This document shows positions 52,461-61,191 of a stretch of DNA of 64,000 bases, piece by piece. How positions within the stretch are numbered: the stretch's first letter is position 1; the number at the start of each line of letters is the position of its first letter. Under the pieces are notes generated by a model, which worked only from the letters and a program-made list of their open reading frames with translations, was not told the origin of the DNA and ran no database searches. The translations under genes and the position numbers were made by a program. Source of the stretch: Serinibacter arcticus (GTDB taxonomy: Bacteria > Actinomycetota > Actinomycetes > Actinomycetales > Beutenbergiaceae); NCBI RefSeq assembly GCF_004786095.1, contig NZ_RHPJ01000002.1, positions 951,206 to 1,015,205 on the forward strand, written 5' to 3'.

Positions 52461-53305
52461 CCATCGACGCCATCATCCCGACGACCGGGCGACCTGAGCT
52501 GGTCAGGGCTGTGACATCTGTGGCAAGGCAGACGGTGGACGTCCGTCCGGTCGTGGTGCTCGACCGCCCTGATGCCGAGCCCACCGTCCGAGCGCTGCTC
52601 GCCGACATTCCTCACGAGCTCGTAGTGACAACCGGCGGTGTTGGTGGGTCTGCCGCCCGTAACGCCGGTGTCGAGGCGAGCAGCGCTGATGTCGTGGCTT
52701 TCCTCGACGACGACGATGAATGGCTTCCTCAGAAGACCGAGCAGCAGATCCGTCGACTCGATGCCCGCGACGACGTAGTCGTGGTGTGCCTTGCGTTCCT
52801 GGTGGGCGAGACAGAGCGCGTTGTTCCCAGCCGCCCCTTCGACGGGTCCTTGTCGATGTCGACCTACCTGCTCGAGCGATCGACCATGAAGCTGACGGAG
52901 AACTTCATGCAGTCCTCGACGCTCCTGATGTCCCGGCGTCTGGCCACCCGTCACCCCTGGCCGCGGGCGTTGCGCCGGCACCAGGACTGGGGTCTCCTCA
53001 TCGACCTCGATGCCGCCGGGGTGTTGTTCACGACCGTGCCGGACCCGCTCGTGCGGGTCTTTCAGGACTCCGCGGGTTCGATTTCTCGGTCTAACGCTTG
53101 GAGCGACAGCGTCGCGTGGCTCGAGGAGTACGGGTCGCATGCCGAGCGGCGAGCGCAGGGTGATTTTCTCGCCTCTGTCGCGCTTCGGTCGGCACTCCGA
53201 GCCCGGGAGTGGGGTCCGGCTGCGCGGGTGTTGCGCCGTGCCCTTGCTCTACGGCCGCATCCCGCCGCGGTCGCGGTCGGGCTCTCAGCAGTAGTACGTC
53301 GCTGA
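52457..53305 (+). CDS. Family 2 (GT-A) glycosyltransferase
   Basis: A 282-residue cytoplasmic enzyme. The GT-A fold is marked by IDAIIPTTGRPELV at the start, GGSAARNAGVEAS (about 63-75) and the metal-binding FLDDDDEW (about 81-88). A later HQDWGLLIDL suits the catalytic-base region. It adds one sugar to the growing lipid-linked repeat unit; donor and linkage cannot be read from sequence. The ATG overlaps the upstream stop (ATGA) and its TGA overlaps the next ATG (TGATG). Confidence 0.9.
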   Translation: MTIDAIIPTTGRPELVRAVTSVARQTVDVRPVVVLDRPDAEPTVRALLADIPHELVVTTGGVGGSAARNAGVEASSADVVAFLDDDDEWLPQKTEQQIRRLDARDDVVVVCLAFLVGETERVVPSRPFDGSLSMSTYLLERSTMKLTENFMQSSTLLMSRRLATRHPWPRALRRHQDWGLLIDLDAAGVLFTTVPDPLVRVFQDSAGSISRSNAWSDSVAWLEEYGSHAERRAQGDFLASVALRSALRAREWGPAARVLRRALALRPHPAAVAVGLSAVVRR

Positions 53306-55437
53306 TGAGGCTGTCTCAGAGCACCGTCGTCCCCCGGGCCGCGGATACAACGGCGGACGAACTCACACTTAGGAATCCAACGAACGGCGGGCGCATGATC
53401 TTCATTTCCGTAGCGAGCCAGCGGGACAACCTCGGGGATTCGTTGCTGCGTCGTCCTCTCATCGCGGCGGGGCAGGCGTGCGGCACCTGTCACGTGTACG
53501 TGGGCGAAGGCGCCGAGGACTGGACCAATCTCGGACTTCGTTCCGTGGATCGGCTCTACACCGACCGTCGTAAGTGGATGTTCGCTCTCGCTCGCAGCGC
53601 CGTATTGCGACGGACGACCTTGTTGCTGAACGCGGGAGAGCTTCTTCCTGATCGCCGGTTCCTGGTCTCGCGCGCACTCCTCCTGCCCGTCATCTTGGCT
53701 TCGCGGGCACGCGGCGGACGACTGATCCACGCCGGCTTCGGACTGCGAGACCCGAACGCGAAGGTTCCCGCCATAGCTCGACTGATCGCCTCACTCAGCG
53801 ATGTTGCGACCTGGCGGGACGAGGCCTCTCGATCTGCTGCTGGTATCGGAACAGTCGCACCCGACTGGGCTTTCGGCGAGGGAGCGTCGCCCGAGCACGT
53901 GTCGGAGCGCCACCACGAGCAGTCAGACAGGCGAGTGCTCGCCCTCAGCCTCCGCGGCGATCGTCCTCCGCCTCCTGCGGCCTGGCTGGACGAGGTACGC
54001 CGCGTCGTGTCCGAAGACCTCGACGCAACGGTCGTCGTGGTAGTCCAGGTGAGGCGAGACGGCGATCGCAATGCGTGGTTGGCGAAGGAGCTCGGGGCAG
54101 AACTGATCGACTGGCCGGAGGAGGCCGATCACGCCGAGCAGGAACGGCGAGTCCGCTCCGTCTACTCGCGCGCGACGTGGATCGGGTCCAATCGCCTCCA
54201 CGCTGTGATCATGGCGGTCACCGAGGGGGCCGTCCCACTGGACCTGGTTCCGGACCAGTCACAGAAGGTGCCTCGCGCGCTCGCGGTCGTCGACCTCGCC
54301 CTGCTGCCCGCCCAAGGAGCACGTGAACGAGTCAAAGCCGACCAGACGGACGTCCGCGGTGCGCTGGCTTCGGGGCGCAAGCGGCTCACGGGCCTGGCGA
54401 CGGCGATCAGCCGAGTCTCTGGGGGAAAGCGCCGACGACGCTACCGGGTGCTCCACACCGTCTCGGCGCCCGACCGAACGACGCGCTATGCGCGACACAT
54501 GGCCGCAACCGAGGACTATGAAGTACGACCGGTCTTCCTGAGTTGGCGGAACGCACTGACTCGCCCCGTGGACGCCGTTCACGTCCATTGGCCTGAGCAT
54601 CTCGTCCCCGCCGGGTCTTCCGTCCGTGCGCGGCACGACCGAGCGCTCGCGGCGGCACTCATCCGGAGAATCCAGCGAGAGAAGATTCCTGTCATCCGGA
54701 CAGTTCACAATCTCACCCCTCACCAAGAGACCGGAGACCGGACGGGCGCGCACCTCCGCGAGGCTCTGACCGCACTCACTAGGGCTGAGATCCACCTGGT
54801 CCCGAACGATCCGCAGGTCTCGGCCGGCAGCGTTCACCTCGTACCTCACGGAAGCTACCGGGAGCCGTACGCGGATGTCGTAGGAGGCTCGCCGCTGCCG
54901 GCAAGAGTTCTCCATTTCGGAAGGATCGAAGGCTACAAGGGTGTCCCCGAACTGCTCGCGGCGGCAGCCGAGTCCGAGGTGGGGGAGCTGCGGATCGTCG
55001 GGTCGCCTTCGGACCGCGACGTCTCCCGGGAGGTCATACGAGCCGCCGAGGCCGACGGGCGAGTCACCTACCAGTTCGGCTTCGTCCCTGACGTGGACCT
55101 AGCTCGCGAGATCGGGGAGGCGTCGCTCTGCGTCTTCCCCTACCGCGAACTCCACAGCTCGGGAGCCATCCTCGTGGCGCTCTCGCTGAGCCGTCCGATC
55201 CTCGTTCCGCGCACCACGACGACGGAAGCTCTCCAGGGCGAGGTGGGATCGCAGTGGGTTCGCATCTACGAGAGTCTGGACGGAGCCGAGTTGGACGCTG
55301 CGCTGCGGTGGTCCCACGAAGCGCTGTCGACCGGCTCGCGTCCTGATCTCAGCGATCGTTCGTGGCAGCTGATTCGTGAGCGTCACAAGCACGTCACCTT
55401 GAGCGTGGTCGGTTCGCCGGCCAACCCGCGAAGCTGA
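53305..55437 (+). CDS. Fusion of pyruvyltransferase-like and glycosyltransferase domains
   Basis: A 710-residue two-domain protein. Residues about 31-360 resemble polysaccharide pyruvyltransferases: SQRDNLGDSLLRRPLI near the start, LLNAGELLPD, a HAGFGLRDPNAK block and WIGSNRLHAVIMA (conserved H-A near the end). Residues about 385-705 resemble a GT-B glycosyltransferase: VDAVHVHWPEHL, VIRTVHNLTPHQ, LHFGRIEGYKGVPELLAA and CVFPYRELHSSGAILVALS (nucleotide-sugar site with the acidic E-like position). The frame is continuous, so it is a true fusion. ATG 53305 is coupled to the previous stop; ATG 53395 would give a tighter N-terminus. One protein may add a sugar and its pyruvate ketal. Confidence 0.75.
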   Translation: MRLSQSTVVPRAADTTADELTLRNPTNGGRMIFISVASQRDNLGDSLLRRPLIAAGQACGTCHVYVGEGAEDWTNLGLRSVDRLYTDRRKWMFALARSAVLRRTTLLLNAGELLPDRRFLVSRALLLPVILASRARGGRLIHAGFGLRDPNAKVPAIARLIASLSDVATWRDEASRSAAGIGTVAPDWAFGEGASPEHVSERHHEQSDRRVLALSLRGDRPPPPAAWLDEVRRVVSEDLDATVVVVVQVRRDGDRNAWLAKELGAELIDWPEEADHAEQERRVRSVYSRATWIGSNRLHAVIMAVTEGAVPLDLVPDQSQKVPRALAVVDLALLPAQGARERVKADQTDVRGALASGRKRLTGLATAISRVSGGKRRRRYRVLHTVSAPDRTTRYARHMAATEDYEVRPVFLSWRNALTRPVDAVHVHWPEHLVPAGSSVRARHDRALAAALIRRIQREKIPVIRTVHNLTPHQETGDRTGAHLREALTALTRAEIHLVPNDPQVSAGSVHLVPHGSYREPYADVVGGSPLPARVLHFGRIEGYKGVPELLAAAAESEVGELRIVGSPSDRDVSREVIRAAEADGRVTYQFGFVPDVDLAREIGEASLCVFPYRELHSSGAILVALSLSRPILVPRTTTTEALQGEVGSQWVRIYESLDGAELDAALRWSHEALSTGSRPDLSDRSWQLIRERHKHVTLSVVGSPANPRS

Positions 55438-55479
55438 ATACGGGATGACGCGCCGCGACTGTTTCCAGAGCGACCGTTC

Positions 55480-56934
55480 ATGAACCTAGCCACGGCGGCC
55501 GCGCGAGGTGGAGCGGCAACGCTCCTCGGACAACTCGTAAGACTGGTCATTCAGTTCGCCTCGGTGACCATCCTTGCTCGCCTCATAAGTCCCGCCGACT
55601 TCGGCTCGTACGCCATGGTCTTCGCCGTCGTGGGCGTCGCGTCCGTTCTGGCCGACTTTGGCCTATCCATGGCGTCCATCCAGGCGCGCGAGATCTCGTT
55701 CGCGCAGCGGTCCAATCTGTTCTGGACGAACACGGCGATCGGACTGGGCCTGTACGTGGTCTTTGTGCTGTGCGCCCCACTCCTCTCTGCCTTCTACGGC
55801 CGTGACGAGCTGACGGAACTGACGAGGGTGTTGGCACTGACGTTTGTGTTCAATGCCGTCGCCGCTCAGTTGCGGGCGGAACTGGCGCGCCGGCTGAAGT
55901 TTAAGAACTTGGCCTTGGCTGACATCGTCGCCGCTCTCATCGGTCTGATCGCTGGGCTGAGTCTCGGTCTGCTGGGTGCCGGTTACTGGGCACTCGTCTG
56001 GCAGCAGGTTGCCATCAGTCTGGGGGCTCTGGTCGTCCTCGCGGTCTTTGCCAGATGGAGGCCGGGGCTACCGCGATCCGGTGTCCCGATGCGGGATCTT
56101 TACAGATACGGCGCGAACACGCTCGGCGTGCAGATCTTCATCTATGCGACGTCAAATCTCGACAGCGTTCTGATCGGACGTTCGTGGGGTGCTTCTGCGC
56201 TGGGTCTGTACGACCGCTCCTACCAGTTGTTCAGATTGCCGCTTCAGCAGATCGCTGCGCCGATGACGAAGGTCGGGGTCCCGGTCCTCTCGAGACTCCA
56301 GGATGACGCTCGGTACGAGGACTACCTAGTCCGGGCCCAGACGCTCATGGCGTATGTCATGGGTGGGTCCTTCTTCTTCCTGTTTTCGGTTTCTGGCCCG
56401 CTGATCGACGTACTCCTTGGGGATCAGTGGACCGGAGCAAAGCCAATATTCGCGATCTTGGCCATAGCCGGAGTGTTCCAGAGCATCACCTACGTCTACT
56501 CCTGGGTCTTCCTCTCGCTGGCACTGACGTCGCTGCAGCTCAAGTGGACGATCATCGGGCGGACGGCCATGGTCGGTCTCATGGTGGTCGGCCTGCCGTT
56601 TGGGCCGACTGGCGTCGCGGTGGGCGTGGCAGCGGGACACCTCCTTAACTGGGGTCTTCTGACTGCCTTCCCGATCGCTCGCACAGGCATCCGCCGGAGC
56701 CGTCTTCTAGCCACGGGCGGGCGGGCTTTGGCGGTGTGTGCGCCAGTCGCAGTGCTGTGCGCTGTAGTCGTACCGGTGCTGCTTGGCGAGGGCTCAGCAT
56801 GGGCCAAGTTGTTCCTCGCGACCGCGATCTGGGCGGTATTCATCCTAGGTGCGGGCTTGTTCAAGCCTGTCCGTTCCGACTACAGCCTGATTCGCGACAC
56901 TGCGTCTCGAGCAATCAAACGAAGGAAGTCCTGA
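55480..56934 (+). CDS. Wzx-type polysaccharide flippase (MOP superfamily)
   Basis: A 484-residue integral membrane protein with 12-14 hydrophobic segments. The N-terminus AARGGAATLLGQLVRLVIQF and ISPADFGSYAMVFAVVG are typical of Wzx/RfbX-like flippases, and YGANTLGVQIFIYATSNLDSVLIGR is the central conserved block. It would flip lipid-linked repeat units across the membrane for polymerisation by the Wzy-like protein at 59293-60570. It starts 42 bp after the fusion gene and its stop overlaps the next ATG (TGATG). Codons ending in A or T are more frequent here than in housekeeping genes of the window. Confidence 0.92.
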   Translation: MNLATAAARGGAATLLGQLVRLVIQFASVTILARLISPADFGSYAMVFAVVGVASVLADFGLSMASIQAREISFAQRSNLFWTNTAIGLGLYVVFVLCAPLLSAFYGRDELTELTRVLALTFVFNAVAAQLRAELARRLKFKNLALADIVAALIGLIAGLSLGLLGAGYWALVWQQVAISLGALVVLAVFARWRPGLPRSGVPMRDLYRYGANTLGVQIFIYATSNLDSVLIGRSWGASALGLYDRSYQLFRLPLQQIAAPMTKVGVPVLSRLQDDARYEDYLVRAQTLMAYVMGGSFFFLFSVSGPLIDVLLGDQWTGAKPIFAILAIAGVFQSITYVYSWVFLSLALTSLQLKWTIIGRTAMVGLMVVGLPFGPTGVAVGVAAGHLLNWGLLTAFPIARTGIRRSRLLATGGRALAVCAPVAVLCAVVVPVLLGEGSAWAKLFLATAIWAVFILGAGLFKPVRSDYSLIRDTASRAIKRRKS

Positions 56935-57716
56935 TGGCTGTCACAGTGGTGCACTTCAACCCGAAGCGGCGAGCTCCGGGCCCGTTTGCGCTTCTGCGCC
57001 CGAGGCGGGAGCTTGGAAACTTCGGGGATCTACTTGGGCCGCTCCTGGTCGAGCGCGTCGCAGCGGAGTTCGGCCTTTCGCAAGCGCCGGAACGACGCCG
57101 CCTCGTGAGTATTGGTTCGATCCTGGGCCTCACCGAGCCAGGGGACACCGTTTGGGGCTCAGGGGTGAACGGCAAGTCCATGAACTTGGGCGCAGCGCCG
57201 GATCTCGACGTTCGGTCTGTCCGTGGCCCAGAGACGCGTCGGATGCTGACGGCGGCAGGTACATCAGTTCCGGAGGTCTACGGCGACCCGGCCCTCCTGT
57301 GGTCGCGGTACTGGAATCGTGACTTCTACCTCCGAGACCGATCCGAGCCCCTCAATGACTACGTCGTCTTGCCGAACTACAACGATCTGTCCCTCTATTC
57401 TGATTCTCGCGTAGTAAGCCCGATCGGCGATCCGCACCACGTCATCGCCGAGATCGCGAGAAGTTCGTTCGTCTGTGGTAGCTCCCTGCACGGAATAGTC
57501 CTCGCCGAATCGCTGGGCATACCCGCGCGCCTCATCACGTCGCAGGCGGAGCATAGCCTCAAGTACGACGACTACTACTTCGGGAGCGGGCGGTCGTCGT
57601 ACGCACCCGCGTCATCGGTGGAGGAAGCACTTGCGATGGGTGGAGAGGCGCCGCCGGAGTATGACGTCGAGGCGCTGCTCCAGGCGTTCCCCCGGGACCT
57701 CTACCAAGAGCCCTGA
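56934..57716 (+). CDS. Stand-alone polysaccharide pyruvyltransferase
   Basis: A 260-residue cytoplasmic enzyme. Landmarks of the family are NFGDLLGPLLVERV near the N-terminus, TVWGSGVNGKSM and VRSVRGPETRRML in the first half, VYGDPALLWSR, and SSFVCGSSLHGIVLAESLGIPARLI (conserved S-LHG-I near the end). These enzymes transfer pyruvate from phosphoenolpyruvate to sugar hydroxyls, adding negative charge to the polymer. It is the second pyruvyltransferase-like domain in the cluster, without a fused glycosyltransferase. ATG 56934 overlaps the flippase stop. Confidence 0.9.
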   Translation: MAVTVVHFNPKRRAPGPFALLRPRRELGNFGDLLGPLLVERVAAEFGLSQAPERRRLVSIGSILGLTEPGDTVWGSGVNGKSMNLGAAPDLDVRSVRGPETRRMLTAAGTSVPEVYGDPALLWSRYWNRDFYLRDRSEPLNDYVVLPNYNDLSLYSDSRVVSPIGDPHHVIAEIARSSFVCGSSLHGIVLAESLGIPARLITSQAEHSLKYDDYYFGSGRSSYAPASSVEEALAMGGEAPPEYDVEALLQAFPRDLYQEP

Positions 57717-57988
57717 TCTACTCGCGGTTCGCGAGGCCCGACGCTGCTCGCTGGATCCGCGTGTTAGCTGCGTTGGCCTCCCGCTGAGGAGTGTCGATTC
57801 CTAACGCGGACTTCGGCGTGCGGGGACCTCCAGCGCGGACGCTAGATAGCGGCCGGTGGCTCCGAGCTCGAGGTGCGGCACGTCGAGGCCGGACGTCGAC
57901 TCTGGGGAGTCGAAGGTCGAGATGCGAACGATCCGAAACCTTGGTCGGAGCGCAGAAAAACAAACGCTACACGTGTAAAGTCTGCCTC
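57717..57988 (+). promoter_or_regulatory. Gap with an internal promoter for the acyltransferase gene
   Basis: This 272-base gap separates the coupled operon from the acyltransferase. TAAAGT at 57976-57981 ends seven bases before the GTG at 57989, in an AT-rich pocket, and is a good leaderless -10. The rest shows no convincing gene, repeat or terminator. Confidence 0.45.
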
Positions 57989-59206
57989 GTGACAAGACAC
58001 GGTCCGATCCCTTCCGGTGTGTTCTCCCGGATGAAGCGTGCAGCTCCCGCGGCAGCCCAGGGGCGTGACTCATCCCTGGATCTGCTGCGAGGTTTTTGCA
58101 TTGTGAGCATGGCCACGGCTCACGTGGCCGTCGGAAGTTTCTTCTGGAGGGCAACGCACGTCGCCCTCTGGGTAGACGGCCTCATGGGGTTCGTCGTGCT
58201 CTCGGGTCTCGTACTCGGGATCGTCCAGCGCAAGCAGGCCGCTCGCTCTGGCGTGCGCAGTGGTCCAGGACGGGTTCTCCGGCGCGCTCGACTCGTCTAC
58301 GTGGCGCATGTGGCGCTGTGCGCAGCGGTTTTTGCGGTCGTCGCGCTCGACCCGTCGCGCGCACCGCGGTTCGCTTCCGTGGATAGCGTCGGTGGCCCAC
58401 TGCAGGCAGTACTGGCAACGGTCACTCTTCAGATCAATCCCCCGAACGCCTCAATACTCTCGATGTACGCAGTCCTGATGCTCCTGGCCGCAGTTGCGGT
58501 GGGGCTCCTGGCGCGCGGCCAGGTTTGGTTATTGGTGGCCGGGATGGTCTGCGTGTACGTGATCGGACAGACCAGCAGCGCATGGACGACGTTCGTTCGG
58601 CAGCCCGGTGAGCCCGGGCTGATGAACTGGGCCACCTGGCAGGCGATGTTCCTCGCTGCGCTGATTCTGGGTTGGTATTGGGACTCTGAGAAGGTCCGCG
58701 CTGCGTTCGCCAGCCGTAGCGCTCGTTGGACGGCGGCGTCGCTTCTCGTGTTCTCGGTCGGCCTGGCTCACCTGACACGACTTGGACGGCTCGGCGACGG
58801 CGTGATCCGGCGGACAATCGATTGGTGGTTTTCGGACGGGACGCTCGGACCCGGCGTCATCGTTCTGTCGGGTGTTGCGTTACTAGTACTGCGCCCCGTT
58901 GCGCGGTGGATCGCCCACACGGTCCCGATCCTGGCCGCGGTGCTCGAACGCATCGGACGCCGTTCGCTGGATTGCTACATCATCCTGTCGCTGGCGGTCA
59001 TCGCGCTTCCTTCGATCGTCGTCTACGACCCTGGGTCTGCGAGCGCGAACGTCGTGGTGTTGACTGCGCTTGCGGCGATGTGGGCGTGGTGCCGCCTGCG
59101 AGACGAGTACCCGCGGGTAACGCTCGGAGCTATCGAGGTGCGCGAGTGGCGCGTCGCGCGCGGGACGACTGCACCCTCACTGCCGGTTCACGGAGATGGC
59201 GCCTGA
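57989..59206 (+). CDS. OpgC-like membrane acyltransferase
   Basis: A 405-residue integral membrane protein with about ten helices. It begins its conserved part with SLDLLRGFCIVSMATAHVA, the pattern of OpgC/acyltransferase-3-like proteins, including the membrane-embedded His (ATAHVAVG). HVALWVDGLMGFVVLSGLVLGI continues the match. Relatives acylate extracellular glucans or polysaccharides, so it probably adds acyl groups to the polymer or its precursor. GTG 57989 is chosen for the -10 at leaderless distance; ATG 58031 is an alternative. It is convergent with the Wzy-like gene. Confidence 0.78.
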   Translation: MTRHGPIPSGVFSRMKRAAPAAAQGRDSSLDLLRGFCIVSMATAHVAVGSFFWRATHVALWVDGLMGFVVLSGLVLGIVQRKQAARSGVRSGPGRVLRRARLVYVAHVALCAAVFAVVALDPSRAPRFASVDSVGGPLQAVLATVTLQINPPNASILSMYAVLMLLAAVAVGLLARGQVWLLVAGMVCVYVIGQTSSAWTTFVRQPGEPGLMNWATWQAMFLAALILGWYWDSEKVRAAFASRSARWTAASLLVFSVGLAHLTRLGRLGDGVIRRTIDWWFSDGTLGPGVIVLSGVALLVLRPVARWIAHTVPILAAVLERIGRRSLDCYIILSLAVIALPSIVVYDPGSASANVVVLTALAAMWAWCRLRDEYPRVTLGAIEVREWRVARGTTAPSLPVHGDGA

Positions 59207-59292
59207 TGGGGACCCCTGATACCCCGACAGATGGTCGCGAAGGTAGGTAAAGGATGGCGAGGTCTCCAGTCGTGGCCCTCGCCTGTCAACGA

Positions 59293-60570
59293 CTACTTCC
59301 GGAGTGGACTCTGATGTCTCACCGAGGTGCTTCGGCCTTCGACGCCCGTCAGGTCGTCCGCGGTGCCTGCAGAACGTCGAGTCGTGCGGTCCCCGGCCGC
59401 TTTCTCCGGGGCAGCCATGATTGCGATCAGCATCGGCAGCGCGACGTAGGGGTTGTTCATCCCGCTTACTGACAAGCCGTTTGCGAAGGCGATCGCGAGC
59501 AGGGTGAGAGCGAGGCCCGTGCGCACCCCGCCACGGCGCATGAAGTACCAGGCGGCACCGTAGGCGATCGCGAGTCCGACAAGTCCCGCGTCGAAGATGA
59601 CGCGCAGGACGAAGGCGTGGAGGATTACCGAGTAGCACGTGCCGTCGCCAGCGCTCGAGAAGAGGGTCTGATAGTAGGACAGACCATGGCATGCGCCCGG
59701 CGACAGGGGCGTGATGGGCGCAGTTCCGAACACCCAGTTCAGCACGGTCCAGGTCTCGGTCTCCGAGCGAAAGACGTCGAGGAAGTTGAGTCGGTCGACC
59801 TGGCTCGAAGACGCGGCTCGATCGAGAAACACCCACAGCGGCAGTGCGGCGGCGATCGGAGCGACGTACGCGATGAGGAGGGGCGCCAGGCGATGCCTTT
59901 GTCGGAGCTGCGACAAGGAGTAAAGCGCCAGAAGGAGGAAGGAGATCGCACCGCTCCTGGATCCGGAGAGCGCCACGATCACGCCGAGCACAGCCACGGC
60001 TATCCAACGGCGCCTGACCATGTGCGGGAACACGACGGCGACCAGTCCGGCGAGGAGTGCAAGTTCGAAGTTGTTCTCGACGAGAAGCGCCGGGCGTGAC
60101 CCTGAACCCTCGATAACCCGAGTCGCGGCGTACTTGAGAATCGTGAGCGCGAGAAGAAACCACGTCACGACCACCAACGGGCGCGTGGACCCCCACGAGT
60201 GGCCTAGCGCGAAAGCGAGGGCCACGAGGTACAGAACCCACTTGTACGCCTGGAGGCCATCCGACAACGGCGCCCCGGTGTAGAGCACCGGTACGAGCCT
60301 GGTGAGTAGGTACGCGGCGAGGAGAAGGACGGGAACGAGGGCTACGAGTCGTCCGCGCACGAACGACGTCACCACGAACAAGATGACCCACGCGTCCAGT
60401 AGTGCCGTCATGGGCAACGGAGAGTACGAACTGAACCGGGAAAAACTGGCGAGCGCCCCGACCGCAATCAAGGCGTAGAGACCGCGGCGCAGCAGCGTCG
60501 GCAGGACTCTTGGGGTCGCCGTTCGATCGACACGACTCACCGCAACGCTCGGTCGGCTCGTGGTGCTCAC
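59293..60570 (-). CDS. Wzy-like O-antigen/exopolysaccharide polymerase
   Basis: A 425-residue membrane protein with about eleven helices and a periplasmic-size loop near 270-320 (FGTAPITPLSPGACHG...GDGTCYSVILHAFVL). ALSGSRSGAISFLLLALYSL is typical of Wzy/WaaL-like proteins (S-R-S-G motif). It would join flipped repeat units into polymer outside the cell. It is the only gene of the cluster core on the minus strand and has its own TACGTT -10 six bases from the GTG. The last 40 residues are basic and polar. Confidence 0.85.
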   Translation of the reverse strand: MSTTSRPSVAVSRVDRTATPRVLPTLLRRGLYALIAVGALASFSRFSSYSPLPMTALLDAWVILFVVTSFVRGRLVALVPVLLLAAYLLTRLVPVLYTGAPLSDGLQAYKWVLYLVALAFALGHSWGSTRPLVVVTWFLLALTILKYAATRVIEGSGSRPALLVENNFELALLAGLVAVVFPHMVRRRWIAVAVLGVIVALSGSRSGAISFLLLALYSLSQLRQRHRLAPLLIAYVAPIAAALPLWVFLDRAASSSQVDRLNFLDVFRSETETWTVLNWVFGTAPITPLSPGACHGLSYYQTLFSSAGDGTCYSVILHAFVLRVIFDAGLVGLAIAYGAAWYFMRRGGVRTGLALTLLAIAFANGLSVSGMNNPYVALPMLIAIMAAPEKAAGDRTTRRSAGTADDLTGVEGRSTSVRHQSPLRK

Positions 60571-60576
60571 GGAGTG

Positions 60577-60582
60577 AACGTA
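60577..60582 (-). promoter_or_regulatory. -10 element (TACGTT on the minus strand) for the polymerase gene
   Basis: TACGTT ends six bases before the GTG at 60570. The 168-base gap to the MarR gene is AT-rich and carries promoters in both directions. Confidence 0.5.
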
Positions 60583-60703
60583 TCAGCCTCCGTAAGTTAA
60601 GGGTTTGTCCACAGTTAGTTACGGGTTGCTTGTCTCCGTTGGGCACCTTGACGCGAGGCAACCGCGTCACCAGTGTCACTGGGCCCCGACGGCCAGGTCT
60701 AAC

Positions 60704-60732
60704 TTTACTTAGCCTAAGTAACGACCTAGACT
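60704..60732 (+). promoter_or_regulatory. MarR-gene promoter overlapped by a 17-bp perfect palindrome
   Basis: TTTACT (60704-60709) and TAGACT (60727-60732) are 17 bp apart, and the -10 ends six bases before the GTG start, so the transcript is leaderless. The perfect dyad TTACTTAG-C-CTAAGTAA (60705-60721) covers the -35 and spacer, ideal for an autorepressing MarR dimer. Confidence 0.75.
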
Positions 60733-60738
60733 ATATGC

Positions 60739-61191
60739 GTGCCCGACACTCCGACCCCTGACCTCGACCCCGAGGCCCCCGCCGACGAGCTCGCTTCGCA
60801 GCTCCGTCGCGCCGTCCTCATGACCTCGCGCCGCCTCCGGGCCGAGCGCGGGGGAGACGTCACCCTGGCCCAGTACTCGGTGCTCGCGCGCCTGCTCGAG
60901 GCTGGCTCCGCCACGCCGTCGGACCTCGCGGCCCTGGAGCACGTCGCCGCCCCGTCGATGACGCGCACGGTCAAGTGCCTCGAGGACGCGGGCTACGTCA
61001 CGCGCGCCACGCATCCCAGCGACGGCCGCGCCATCCTCGTGACCCTCTCCGAGACCGGGCACGACGTCATCCGCGAGACCCGCCGTCGTCGGACGGTCTG
61101 GCTCGCCCAGCGCCTCGACTCCCTCAGCCCCGACGAGCTGGCAACGCTCGCCGCCGCCTCCGACATCCTGAGGAGGATCTCGACCCAGTGA
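60739..61191 (+). CDS. MarR-family transcriptional regulator
   Basis: A 150-residue regulator. The winged helix-turn-helix spans about 45-110: LAQYSVLARLLEAG, TPSDLAALEHVAAPSMTRTV (recognition helix), then the wing with THPSDGRAILVTLSETG, which has the D-x-R wing motif typical of MarR. It probably represses itself and the downstream exporter through the palindrome at 60705-60721 and releases DNA on binding a small ligand. Its stop overlaps the MFS start (GTGA at 61188-61191), so the two are coupled. Confidence 0.95.
   Translation: MPDTPTPDLDPEAPADELASQLRRAVLMTSRRLRAERGGDVTLAQYSVLARLLEAGSATPSDLAALEHVAAPSMTRTVKCLEDAGYVTRATHPSDGRAILVTLSETGHDVIRETRRRRTVWLAQRLDSLSPDELATLAAASDILRRISTQ

Noticed and set aside
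57718..57963. An 81-codon minus-strand open frame in the gap before the acyltransferase
   Set aside because: Composition is Arg/Pro-rich, there is no ribosome site, and no family features are seen.
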